Positions 1 through 7,609 of a stretch of 9,778 nt of DNA are shown piece after piece. The position numbers and the translations under genes are program-made. Positions within the stretch are counted from its first letter, which is position 1; every line of letters begins with the position of its first letter. A model generated the notes under the pieces. The model was not told the DNA's origin and ran no database searches. It was given only the letters and a program-made list of their open reading frames with translations. The DNA is from JAKACA01 sp050010115 (lineage in GTDB: Bacteria > Actinomycetota > Acidimicrobiia > Acidimicrobiales > Bog-793). The stretch is from NCBI GenBank assembly GCA_050010115.1, contig JBEKLQ010000132.1, forward strand, positions 1 to 9,778, read 5' to 3'.

Positions 1-2532
1 TTCGGCGACGACGGTCATGCCGACGGCGCGGGCGAGCTCCATGACGGCGGCGACGATGGCGGTGTCGACGGGGTCGATCTCGAGGTCCTGGACGAAGGCC
101 CGGTCCAGCTTGACGAAGTCGACCGGTAAGAGCTTCAGGTAGTTCAGCGAGGAGTAGCCGGTGCCGAAGTCGTCGATGGCAAGTCGCACTCCGAGCGACT
201 TGAGATCTGTGAGGGTGTGGATGGTGTGATCGATGTCGGCCATCGCCAGGCCCTCGGTGATCTCGAGACACAACTGTGAGGGGTGAAGCCCTGTGGCCTC
301 GAGCACCGAACGGATCTCGTTGACCTGATCGGACTGCTGAAACTGGCGGGCGGAGAGGTTGACAGCGACGCTGAACGGCAGGTCATGCTCGTCGATCCAC
401 TCCTTGGCTTGGTGGCAGGCTTCCTCGAGCACTTTCCGGCCGACGCAGAAGATGAGCCCGGTCTCCTCGGCCAGCCCGATGAAGTGGGAAGGCGGCAGGG
501 TCCCCAGCTCGGGATGATCCCAACGGACCAGGGCTTCGGCGCCTATGATGCGACCGTTCTGCGTAGCGACCACGGGCTGGTAGTGGACGGTGAGCTCATG
601 CTGCTCGACGGCTCGGCGAAGCCCGATCTCGAGGTCGACCCATTCAGCTGATCGCTTGACCATGGCGGCAGCGTCGAAGCGCTCGTAGCGGCCGGCTCCC
701 AGACGCTTGGCCTGATACATGGCGACGTCGGCGTCGTGAAGAACGTCGTCGGGCGTGGAGCCGGCGGTTGCCAGCGCGACGCCGATGCTGACGCTGGCCG
801 TGATGGTGCGCCCACCGGCGAGCGACATCGGGGCACGAACCGCATCCAACATTCGCAGCGCTGTTGCCTCGGCGACCTCGGGGCTTTCGATGTTCTCGAG
901 GAGCAGCGTGAATTCGTCGCCGCCGAAGCGGGCCAGGGTGTCGCCCTCGCGGGTGACGCGCCGAAGTCGGTCGGCGATGCCGACGAGCAACTCGTCGCCG
1001 GTCTGGTGGCCGAGGCTGTCATTGGTCACTTTGAACCGGTCGATGTCAGCGAACAGGACGGCGTGAATCTCGCCTGTTCGATCTACTCGCTTGAGGGCGT
1101 GCTGCAGGCGGTCGAGGAAGATGCGGCGGTTGGGCAGGCCGGTCAGCGAGTCGTGGAAAGCGTGGTACTCGAGCAGCACCTTCTGGGAGATGTCGCGGAA
1201 GGTGAGCACGGCGCCGGCCACCTGCTGGCCCGAGCAGATCGGGGAGCAGGTGACCTCGACGGGGAAGTTCTCGCCCGCCCGGCGCCGGAAGGTGGACTGC
1301 TCGCTCTGGATGATCTCGTTGTTCTGTATGGAGCGCCGGGCGGTGATGGCCAGAATGGCGAGCTCGGACTCAATGAGGTCCTGCTCGGCGAGCTCGCGCT
1401 CGCTCCAGCCGAGCAGCTGCTCGGCTGCCGGGTTCAAGAAGGTGACCCGGGCTTGGTCGTCGAATGCGCACACGCCTTCGGCGAGGCTGGCGGTGATGGC
1501 AACCAGCCGTTCGTGATCGCGACGGCGCTCCTCGTAGAGCGAGGAGTTTACGAGGGCGCCGCTCCCGACGGCGGCGAGAGCCTCGAGCAAGGCCCGGTCG
1601 GCGTCGTCGAAGGGCTCACTGCGGCTCCGTCCACTGACAGTCAGCCAGCACTGCGAGTCGTTGACGGTCATGGGGGCCGCCATTGCACCCTCATCGGGCT
1701 TCGTCGAGAACACCGCCGCTTCAGGGCTCCGCAACAACCTCGAGGCGGCCTCAGACAAGGAGGATTCGACGTTTCCCGATCCCATGGTCCCGTGCACCTT
1801 CAAGGTGGCCTCGAAGAGCCCGAGCAACCGGGCGCGGTCGTGGCGGGCGAAGAAGTGACCGGCGAGCGCTTGGCGGAACGCAGCAAAGGGCAGCACGACG
1901 AGGTAGACGGCGAAGGGGTAGGCCGAAATCGCCAGCGAAGCGATCAGGCCGAGCGACACCGAGGCCGCCAGCAGCAGAGCCCGGATCTGGATGCCGTCGA
2001 ACAAGGCCGAATGCAGCCGCTCAGCGCCCGTGGCAGCCAGGATGACGGCCAGTGCCACGGAGTTGAGGAGGAAATAGACGACGGCGCCAAGAATGGCCGC
2101 TGCCAGCTGAGGCACGCCCAGGTGGTTCCCGGGCGGCGCCACAACGTGGACGACAGCGAGCCCCGCACTGACCGAGATCGTGATCTGGGCCACGTTGAAG
2201 ACGGTCTTGACGGGGGCCCGCCGGCGGATCACCTGTGCCAGGACGGTCGCCAACAGGAAGGCCGCGATCGTGCCCATGGGTGGCGAGACGAGCGCAAGCA
2301 CGACGAAGAAGCCTTCGTCGAGATGGTGCGCCTGCGACGAGCCGTCGGAGTACATGAGGATCGGCCACACCCAGCTGGCCAACACGAGACCAGCCAGCAC
2401 GACCAGTACCTCCGGCGAACCGAAGCCTCTGCGGCCGAAGGTCTCGGCCGTGAGGAAGGCGCAAAGGAGTCCGGCGGCGACAGTCACCGCCAGCACAGCC
2501 TTGCCGGCGCGGGGAAGAGTCACCGGAGTCAT
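1..2532 (-). CDS. Membrane-anchored GAF-PAS-GGDEF-EAL cyclic-di-GMP enzyme (3' end cut by window edge)
   Basis: I translated this frame directly: 844 codons from ATG at 2532 to base 1 without a stop. Residues about 10-220 form six to eight hydrophobic segments. A GAF-like region (about 225-330, ending DDADRALLEALAAVGSGALV) and a PAS domain (about 338-455) follow. The GGDEF domain starts near HDSLTGLPN (about 460) and has an intact GGDEF at 537-541, with the inhibitory RxxD site (REGD, 528-531) exactly five residues before it. The EAL domain has EAL at 666-668, VNLSARQ, EITE and DDFGTGYSS from 787, so metal ligands look intact. By family knowledge it could both make and degrade c-di-GMP at the inner membrane; which activity dominates cannot be told. 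The final visible residues VVAE are the start of the usual VAEGVE motif, so only the EAL C-terminus is missing. An in-frame GTG lies just before the ATG and another at about 2544; no good Shine-Dalgarno is seen, which fits translation following the protease 19 bp upstream. Confidence 0.95.
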   Translation of the reverse strand, partial: MTPVTLPRAGKAVLAVTVAAGLLCAFLTAETFGRRGFGSPEVLVVLAGLVLASWVWPILMYSDGSSQAHHLDEGFFVVLALVSPPMGTIAAFLLATVLAQVIRRRAPVKTVFNVAQITISVSAGLAVVHVVAPPGNHLGVPQLAAAILGAVVYFLLNSVALAVILAATGAERLHSALFDGIQIRALLLAASVSLGLIASLAISAYPFAVYLVVLPFAAFRQALAGHFFARHDRARLLGLFEATLKVHGTMGSGNVESSLSEAASRLLRSPEAAVFSTKPDEGAMAAPMTVNDSQCWLTVSGRSRSEPFDDADRALLEALAAVGSGALVNSSLYEERRRDHERLVAITASLAEGVCAFDDQARVTFLNPAAEQLLGWSERELAEQDLIESELAILAITARRSIQNNEIIQSEQSTFRRRAGENFPVEVTCSPICSGQQVAGAVLTFRDISQKVLLEYHAFHDSLTGLPNRRIFLDRLQHALKRVDRTGEIHAVLFADIDRFKVTNDSLGHQTGDELLVGIADRLRRVTREGDTLARFGGDEFTLLLENIESPEVAEATALRMLDAVRAPMSLAGGRTITASVSIGVALATAGSTPDDVLHDADVAMYQAKRLGAGRYERFDAAAMVKRSAEWVDLEIGLRRAVEQHELTVHYQPVVATQNGRIIGAEALVRWDHPELGTLPPSHFIGLAEETGLIFCVGRKVLEEACHQAKEWIDEHDLPFSVAVNLSARQFQQSDQVNEIRSVLEATGLHPSQLCLEITEGLAMADIDHTIHTLTDLKSLGVRLAIDDFGTGYSSLNYLKLLPVDFVKLDRAFVQDLEIDPVDTAIVAAVMELARAVGMTVVAE

Positions 2533-2551
2533 CACGCGGGACACTTGGCGC

Positions 2552-4273
2552 TCATCCCCAGTCGTTTCCGTTCCAGGCAGCGCCGTTCCAGGCAGCGCCG
2601 TTCCAGGCGGCGCCGTTCCAGGCAGCGCCGTTCCAGGCGGCGCCGTTCCAGGCAGCGCCGTTCCAGGCAGCGCCGTTCCAGGCGGCACCGTTCCAGGCGG
2701 CACCGTTCCAGGCGATGCCGTTCCAGACGATGCCGTTCCAGTTAGTGCCGTTGACGGGGCTCGTGGGGGGGGCGGTTTGGCCCGCCGTGCTGAGCTGCGA
2801 GGCGCTCCACGCCGGTCCGCTCCAGTTGGCCGGGTTCCACGTCGATGCCGCCCACGTCGAGGGAAGCGAGACGGTTGCCGGCGGCGAGGTGGATTCGGCA
2901 GCCGCAGCGACGCTCTGGTTGAGGAAGACCTGGCCCGCCGCGGCCGCGGCCGCCACCACGTCGGAGATCCCGTGGCCGTCCACGAGGGGGTCGCCAACCG
3001 GCCCAGTGTCCGCACCAAAGAGGAGCGCGGCCTTCACCTGGTCCGGAGTGAGATTCGGATCGGCTTGGAGGAGGAGCGCGGCCAGTCCGGAGACGATCGC
3101 CGCCGAGAAGGACGTGCCCGAGCCGACAAAATTGTGCTTGCCGATGGCCGCCTGCGGATTCGCTACCGCGATAGCAGAGCTGGGTGGAATCACACTCACG
3201 ACCGACCGCCCCGGCGCCACGAGGTCTGGCTTGAACCAACCGTCGTAGAGAGTCGGGCCGGTGCTCGAGAAACTCGTCATCGCGAAGCCAGCGGGAATGT
3301 CCGCCCCGCCGTCGTCCAGGGCTCCGACGGTGATCACGAGCGGGTCGTTGCCGGGCGAGGTGACGGAGCCGTTGTCAGGGCCGGAGTTGCCAGCCGAGGT
3401 GACGACGACGATCCCAGCCTGCCAGGCCTGCTCAACGGCCTGGTCGAGCGGGTCCAAGGCGCTCGGGGAGGGGGGTTGCACGCCGAGCGACATGTTGAGC
3501 ACTTTGATGCTGTCCGATGCCTGGTTGGCGATGGCCCACGCCACGCCCTGGATGACGGTGCTCTCGCTGGTGACACCGTTCGCTCCGGCAACCTTGATGG
3601 ACACAAGATCGGCGCCAGGTGCCACGCCCATGTACTGTCCGCTCGAGGACTGGCCGCCCGAAGCGACGAGCCCGGCGACGAAGGTCCCGTGGCCGTAACC
3701 GTCCGAGCTCCAGCCGCCAGGGTTGTTCGGGTTGGCGAGGTTGACTCCGTCGATCACCCGGCCACCAAAGTCAGACAAGTTGGCGTCGATGCCGGTATCG
3801 AGCACGGCCACGGTAACGCCTGAACCCTTGATGCCGTTGGCCCACATCGAAGTGGCGCCAGTAACCGAAGTGAAGACGCCGGATGGGTGCGACCCGCCCG
3901 AGCCCTCCATCTTCACCTGCACATCGGGCGAGACCTGCAAGCCTGCCTGTCTCGCGGCGGTGGCTTCGTCGCCAGTCAGCTGGGCAACCACGCCATGGAC
4001 GATCGGGAGAGCAGAGAGCACGACGCCGTGTGCGGCAACCACGTCACCGGCGGCGACCTTGCTGCTGACGCCCTCCACAATGTAACGCTGAGCAGCCGCG
4101 CCACCCCTGATCTGCGAATCGGTGCTGCCTGCGGCCGCCAGACCCAGGCAGAGCATCGCCACCACAGCGAAGGCCTTCATGGGCTTCCACGCCACCGAAC
4201 GCCGCTTCCATGCCACCGAACGCCGCTTCCACGCCACCGAAAGCTGCATGGTTACGCTATCCCTGCCACTCAT
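2552..4273 (-). CDS. Secreted subtilisin-family (S8) serine protease with C-terminal WNGxx repeats
   Basis: The 573-residue product has the S8 catalytic set: Asp159 (VAVLDTGID), His195 (GHGTFVAG), oxyanion Asn296 (TSAGNSG) and Ser388 (GTSFSAAIVSGLAALL). Residues 63-122 resemble an I9-type inhibitory propeptide, so the enzyme is probably exported as a zymogen and self-processed. The signal peptide core is MKAFAVVAMLCLGLAAAGS (32-50). It is preceded by a 31-residue N-terminal extension containing three tandem SVAWK(RR) units. The start at 4273 is preferred over Met32 because GAGGGGAG lies 7 bases upstream. After the catalytic domain (about 125-450) comes an Ala/Ser/Pro linker, then twelve WNGxx pentapeptides (512-571) and a final WG. 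Such Trp/Asn/Gly C-terminal repeats occur in other actinobacterial subtilases as far as I recall; their role (cell-wall or surface binding, stability) is unproven. It leads the c-di-GMP gene by 19 bp. Confidence 0.95.
   Translation of the reverse strand: MSGRDSVTMQLSVAWKRRSVAWKRRSVAWKPMKAFAVVAMLCLGLAAAGSTDSQIRGGAAAQRYIVEGVSSKVAAGDVVAAHGVVLSALPIVHGVVAQLTGDEATAARQAGLQVSPDVQVKMEGSGGSHPSGVFTSVTGATSMWANGIKGSGVTVAVLDTGIDANLSDFGGRVIDGVNLANPNNPGGWSSDGYGHGTFVAGLVASGGQSSSGQYMGVAPGADLVSIKVAGANGVTSESTVIQGVAWAIANQASDSIKVLNMSLGVQPPSPSALDPLDQAVEQAWQAGIVVVTSAGNSGPDNGSVTSPGNDPLVITVGALDDGGADIPAGFAMTSFSSTGPTLYDGWFKPDLVAPGRSVVSVIPPSSAIAVANPQAAIGKHNFVGSGTSFSAAIVSGLAALLLQADPNLTPDQVKAALLFGADTGPVGDPLVDGHGISDVVAAAAAAGQVFLNQSVAAAAESTSPPATVSLPSTWAASTWNPANWSGPAWSASQLSTAGQTAPPTSPVNGTNWNGIVWNGIAWNGAAWNGAAWNGAAWNGAAWNGAAWNGAAWNGAAWNGAAWNGAAWNGNDWG
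2561..2740 (-). repeat. 15-bp coding minisatellite (twelve WNGxx units)
   Basis: Twelve contiguous 15-bp units encode WNGIV, WNGIA, nine WNGAA and WNGND, with Trp every fifth residue from 512 to 572 of the protease. Units differ mostly by synonymous changes (GGC/GGT, GCT/GCC), and the most degenerate units lie at the domain-proximal end. That pattern fits repeated unit duplication followed by drift. On the opposite strand the tract makes an Arg/Ser-rich reading frame that is an artefact. Confidence 0.95.
4184..4241 (-). repeat. 21-bp tandem coding repeat (SVAWKRR units) ahead of the signal peptide
   Basis: Two full 21-bp units, differing by one base (cac/cat), plus a third partial copy encode SVAWKRR-SVAWKRR-SVAWK at residues 12-30 of the protease. 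The repeat precedes the hydrophobic signal core and gives an unusually long, basic n-region with twin arginines. It is independent in sequence and period from the C-terminal 15-bp repeat. Confidence 0.9.
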
Positions 4274-4280
4274 CTTGCGG

Positions 4281-4288
4281 CTCCCCTC
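4281..4288 (-). promoter_or_regulatory. Ribosome binding site of the S8 protease
   Basis: On the minus strand GAGGGGAG stands 7 bases before ATG at 4273. It decides the start in favour of the long N-terminus, since the internal Met32 (4180) has only a weak GGAAG about 4 bases upstream. Confidence 0.7.
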
Positions 4289-4333
4289 GCTCGCCCACCA
4301 GTACTTGTCCGGTGGAGACAGACGCCGTACGTA

Positions 4334-4379
4334 GTCACCTAACCACTAAGAGTAATGTGGTCATCTAACCACTAAGAGT
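4334..4379. promoter_or_regulatory. Pair of near-identical direct repeats, candidate regulator binding sites
   Basis: GTCACCTAACCACTAAGAGT (4334-4353) and GTCATCTAACCACTAAGAGT (4360-4379) differ at one base and are offset by 26 bp. They lie about 60-105 bp upstream of the protease ATG, where an activator or repressor would bind. The AT-richer composition stands out from the surrounding GC-rich DNA. I do not recognise the regulator. No clear -35/-10 pair could be assigned. Confidence 0.55.
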
Positions 4380-4387
4380 GAAGGGTG

Positions 4388-4588
4388 TCAAGAGGAATTC
4401 GCTTCGGCGACTTTTTTTGGGCGCTCCGTGACCACATCGCTTGTGCTGGCCACCGGTCCGACCGGGCAGCCGTCCAGCTCAGCGCCGTTAGCAAGCATCT
4501 GGCAGAAGCGATCGACCAGCTCCATCGTGCCGTCCTCGCTGCGCTCGCCGACCTTGAGCCCGCGCCACGATGGGAGGAGGCGCTCCAC
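4388..4588 (-). CDS. Possible small hypothetical protein (ambiguous strand)
   Basis: A 66-codon frame begins at GTG 4588 and ends at TGA 4388, just before the direct repeats. An internal ATG at 4525 has GAGGA 7 bases upstream and would give a 45-residue product. The predicted protein starts MERLLPSWRGLKVGE and has no motif I recognise. The exactly overlapping plus-strand frame (GTG 4385 to TGA 4606, 73 aa, helical, containing AAVQLSAVSKHLAEAIDQL) shares the same codon boundaries. G+C by codon position is almost symmetrical (by my count about 77% in one outer position, 71% in the other), so composition does not settle the strand, and the plus frame lacks a spaced Shine-Dalgarno. Either, or neither, may be real. 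Confidence 0.22.
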   Translation of the reverse strand: MERLLPSWRGLKVGERSEDGTMELVDRFCQMLANGAELDGCPVGPVASTSDVVTERPKKVAEANSS

Positions 4589-4733
4589 ACCGCCGACTCG
4601 CAGTGAGCGCCGGCCTATGCCGACGGTCCGTGAACCAGCGGTCGTGACACCGGTCGCGACGGCTGTCGTTTGGTGGATGCTCGACTTCGGGCTGCGGCCC
4701 CCAGCGGGGACATCGAGCTGCGAGTAGGTCTGC

Positions 4734-6344
4734 TCAGGAGACCGACCTGGCTCGGGTCATCCGCTGATGTGGCTTGCGATCGCGCCGGTACGTGGCCACG
4801 AACTCCCGGAACAAGTCGTCGTACAGCGGCTTGTTCTTCGGGTCCGGATCGAAGCGCGCCGCGACCGGGATCCGCTCGGACATCTCCTCAAAGCTGACGT
4901 CCTTCAGCGCCGCCGCCGCAAGCATCCCCGCGCCCCGGGCGTTCGCGTTCACGGGATCTTTGACCGCCTCAATCGTCCGGTTGAGGACGTCGGCGTAGAT
5001 CTGGCTCCATATCTCAGAACGGGCACCGCCGCCGATGAACCGGATGGGGTCGAGGCGGTGACGGCTGAACCGTACGACCGCCTCCAACAGCCAACGCGAG
5101 TTCAGCGCGACGCCCTCGAGCACCGCTCGGACGAGCTCCGCACGGGTGGTCGACAACGACATGTGGTGGAAGCCGCCCCGAATCGATGCATCCTCCACCG
5201 GAGTCCGCTCCCCGTAGAGCCACGGAGTGAAGAGCACCCCACCGGCACCAGGTGCGGACAAAGCCCCCAGCTCGTCGAAGCTCCGGTAGGCATCGGCGCG
5301 CGCGGCCTCCAGGCCTTGGGTCGGCACCAGCCCGTCGTCGGCGAGAAACAGACGATCCCGCAGGAACGTCAAGCAAGCCCCGGCGGTCTCCTGCTCGTTC
5401 GCGATGAGGTAGCGACCCGGGATCGCCGAGGGGAGCGACGCCATGTTGTGGAACAAGTCGGTCTTCTTGAACGGCACGTGGCAAGTCAGCCAGGAGGACG
5501 TGCCGACATAGAGGTGAGCCTGGAAGTCGCGCGTTGCGCCCGAGCCGATGGCAGCGGACTGAACGTCGGGCGTGCCGACAACCACCGGGATCCCCTCGGG
5601 GACGCCCAGATCGGAGGCGGCCGATCGGGTCAGCGGACCGAGGACGTCAGTGGCGGGGAGGAGGTCCGGAAGCTTCTCCCGGTCCACGTCCAGGGCTCGG
5701 AGGAGCGCCGGGTGGTACGTCACCTTCGAGGGGTTTCGATTATCGGTCACCCAGTGGAGGGCGATCGAGTCGAAGGAAGCCGCGGCACGGCCGGTCATGC
5801 GCAGGTTCAAGTAGTCCTTCGGCTCCAGGAACACCGCCGTGTCCCGGTAGATGTTGGGCTCCTCCTCACGTAACCAGAGGATGTGGGCGATCGGATCCTT
5901 CCCACTCTTGCCCGGCGCTCCGCCCGTCAGCCGGATCCAGCGGAGGATCTTCGTCGCCCCATACCCCTGGATGTTCACCAGGCCCCGGCTGGCCTTGGCC
6001 GCCTGGGCGGCTCCACGCGTATCCATCCAGATGATGGCGTCGCGCAGCGGCCTTCCTCCCGCGTCGACGGCCACCGTTCCTGACCACTGCGCGGTGGCAC
6101 ACACCGCCTCAATCGAGCCCGTCGGCACGATCCCACGGTCGAGCAGGTGACGTGACACACGACCGATGACCTCCCACCACTGGTCGGGGTCCTGCTCGGC
6201 ACCACCGTCGGGCAACAGGCACGGTGCGGTTTCTTCTTGGTCGTAGGCAACGACCTCACCCCGAGTAGACACCAATGCGACTTTGCACGCGGACGTGCCG
6301 AGATCGATGGCCAGCACGTACTGCGGCTCGGCGGGCACGCTCAC
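4734..6344 (-). CDS. FGGY-family carbohydrate kinase, xylulokinase-like
   Basis: The 536-residue product fits the 480-540 range of FGGY sugar kinases, which transfer the ATP gamma-phosphate to a sugar or sugar-alcohol hydroxyl in the cytoplasm. The N-terminal phosphate-binding motif is AIDLGTSACKVALV (12-25). The substrate-side region reads TAQWSGTVAVD and RDAIIWMDTRG (84-111). The probable catalytic base is Asp260 in GTPDVQSAAIGSG. The C-terminal ATP-side motif is FIGGGARSEIWSQIYADVL (436-454). The overall pattern is closest to the xylulokinase group, but substrates vary widely, so no gene name is given. It starts at GTG 6344, one base after the transporter stop, which implies translational coupling. 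Its neighbours, a RuBisCO-like protein and a class II aldolase, argue for a ketose or keto-acid substrate rather than simple xylose use; no xylose isomerase is visible. Confidence 0.93.
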   Translation of the reverse strand: MSVPAEPQYVLAIDLGTSACKVALVSTRGEVVAYDQEETAPCLLPDGGAEQDPDQWWEVIGRVSRHLLDRGIVPTGSIEAVCATAQWSGTVAVDAGGRPLRDAIIWMDTRGAAQAAKASRGLVNIQGYGATKILRWIRLTGGAPGKSGKDPIAHILWLREEEPNIYRDTAVFLEPKDYLNLRMTGRAAASFDSIALHWVTDNRNPSKVTYHPALLRALDVDREKLPDLLPATDVLGPLTRSAASDLGVPEGIPVVVGTPDVQSAAIGSGATRDFQAHLYVGTSSWLTCHVPFKKTDLFHNMASLPSAIPGRYLIANEQETAGACLTFLRDRLFLADDGLVPTQGLEAARADAYRSFDELGALSAPGAGGVLFTPWLYGERTPVEDASIRGGFHHMSLSTTRAELVRAVLEGVALNSRWLLEAVVRFSRHRLDPIRFIGGGARSEIWSQIYADVLNRTIEAVKDPVNANARGAGMLAAAALKDVSFEEMSERIPVAARFDPDPKNKPLYDDLFREFVATYRRDRKPHQRMTRARSVS

Positions 6345-6345
6345 C

Positions 6346-7587
6346 TCACTCGGGCTTCGCCTCGGAGGGCTCGGAGGGCTCGGACACTCGCGCCGGCAGC
6401 CGGGTAGTCAACAGGAGCCCGAGGAACCCGAAGATCGCCAAGGCGACCAATGCGAAGTCAGGCCTACCCATGAGCGCCTGAGTTGTCAGCGCGAGGACGA
6501 CCCCACCGAGGTTCCCGGCGAGCATGAGGAACCCCGTCGCGCCCCCTTGGCGTTCAGGTCCGGCGTGCAGCTCCGACCAGTCCAACGTGACCGGGAGGCT
6601 GGTCATCAGGACGAAGCCCTCGACGAACAGGAATACTGCAACCCAGGCGAGCCCGTGACGGGCCGCGATCACCAGGAAGCAGACCGTCGACAACCCGGTC
6701 GCCACGGACAACATGGCCCGCCTGCGGTTCTTCGAGGCGATGATGGGCGGCAAGCTGGCGGCGCCGAGGATGCCTGCGAACGTCATCAGAGCGACGAGGT
6801 TGCCTGCCGCGGAACCCTCATGGAAGTGGTTGAGGATCGTCTCCAACCAGGTGGCGACCGCGTTGTAGATGCCCATCCCGACGAACAGCAGGCCGGCGAG
6901 CACCCACATGAAGCGATCCCGCCGCAGCCACCCGAGCGCCACAGAGGTCGAAGGGTTGTCCGGGTACGCGGCAGGCGTGCGGAGCGCCACCAGCATCCAC
7001 ACGACAGCGATCACCGCGGGGACCGCCTGCACGGCGAGCAGCAACCGCAGGCCACCCGCGTCGAACAACGGACCACCGATGAGCATCGCGACGAGGATGC
7101 CGAGGAACAGCGACACGCTGCCGATCGAGATCGCCGTGGCCCGTTCACCTTTGGGGAAGTGCTGCGCCGCTATCTTCGTGATCGCATTCAGCACCAGCGG
7201 CTGCCCGGCAGCGATCACGACCTGTCCAGCCAGTTGCACCGCGAACGATGTCGGTGCTGCCAAACGGATCAGCGCGCCTGCTGCGGTGAGCGCGGCGCCG
7301 GTTGTCAGCGCCCGACTGAAACTGCCGTCCAGCCAGCGGCCGGTCGGCAGGCCGAGCACGATGTAGACGAATGGGAAGATGATGGCCAGGTCCCCCGTGG
7401 CGCCACTCGAGACATGCATCACCCGAGCCGTCTGCGTCGTGATGGGAGCGAACGTCAGCCAGAGCAGCTGCGTACTCGCGGCCAGCAGGCCGTAGCCGGC
7501 CAGGATCAGCCATCGGTTCATACCAGGGGGCGGTCGCGCCTCGGAGCCAACCTCCGATCGGTCTGAGGACGACGGTACCCGGCTCAT
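6346..7587 (-). CDS. Major facilitator superfamily transporter (FLVCR/MFS_7-like)
   Basis: The 413-residue product has about twelve hydrophobic segments and a short cytoplasmic C-tail with a SEPSEPSEA repeat. Residues 23-50 (MNRWLILAGYG, then LLWLTFAPIT), followed by IIFPFVYIVLGLPTGRWLD, AAGQPLVLNAITKIAAQHFPKGERATA and SIGSVSLFLGI, recall the FLVCR-type branch of the superfamily; that assignment is from memory of the pattern. The frame extends upstream to 7665 but would overlap the RuBisCO-like gene, so ATG 7587, 22 bp after that gene's stop, is preferred; ATG 7521 (Met23) is also possible. It sits between RuBisCO-like protein and kinase genes, so it most likely imports the pathway substrate by a secondary, ion-coupled mechanism. 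Confidence 0.92.
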   Translation of the reverse strand: MSRVPSSSDRSEVGSEARPPPGMNRWLILAGYGLLAASTQLLWLTFAPITTQTARVMHVSSGATGDLAIIFPFVYIVLGLPTGRWLDGSFSRALTTGAALTAAGALIRLAAPTSFAVQLAGQVVIAAGQPLVLNAITKIAAQHFPKGERATAISIGSVSLFLGILVAMLIGGPLFDAGGLRLLLAVQAVPAVIAVVWMLVALRTPAAYPDNPSTSVALGWLRRDRFMWVLAGLLFVGMGIYNAVATWLETILNHFHEGSAAGNLVALMTFAGILGAASLPPIIASKNRRRAMLSVATGLSTVCFLVIAARHGLAWVAVFLFVEGFVLMTSLPVTLDWSELHAGPERQGGATGFLMLAGNLGGVVLALTTQALMGRPDFALVALAIFGFLGLLLTTRLPARVSEPSEPSEAKPE

Positions 7588-7609
7588 GACCGATGCCCCG
7601 GTAGATCCG

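Larger units (their letters stand above)
4274..4733. other. Spacer between kinase 3' end and protease 5' end
   Basis: This 460-bp stretch holds the protease ribosome binding site (4281-4288), the direct repeats (4334-4379) and one small ambiguous ORF (4388-4588). Bases 4600-4733 show only short inverted repeats: GGTCT/AGACC across the kinase stop (4727-4743) and CCCC/GGGG around 4700. None has a U-tract, so I cannot call a terminator for the kinase operon. Nothing else is recognisable. Confidence 0.6.

Noticed and set aside
736..2745. Long plus-strand open frame ending in an Arg/Ser-rich repeat
   Set aside because: It is antisense to the c-di-GMP enzyme and protease, whose motifs are unambiguous. 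The Arg-rich tail is the antisense of the WNGxx repeat.
2180..3823. Plus-strand frame with a Val-Pro-Gly-x-Ala repeat
   Set aside because: The elastin-like repeat is the other-frame antisense reading of the 15-bp minisatellite; the rest is low-complexity and antisense to the subtilase.
4385..4606. Plus-strand 73-codon helical ORF divergent from the protease
   Set aside because: Start GTG has no spaced Shine-Dalgarno and composition is symmetrical with the minus frame; kept only as an alternative to the 4388-4588 call.
4727..4743. GGTCT/AGACC inverted repeat across the kinase stop, as a terminator
   Set aside because: Only a 5-bp stem, overlaps the stop codon, and no U-tract follows on either strand.
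4767..5873. Plus-strand 368-codon frame opposite the kinase
   Set aside because: It is Arg/Val/Gly-rich without motifs, and the minus strand here encodes a full FGGY kinase.
6283..7566. Plus-strand 427-codon frame opposite the transporter
   Set aside because: Composition (Arg, Gln, His, Asp) is typical of antisense to a hydrophobic high-GC gene.
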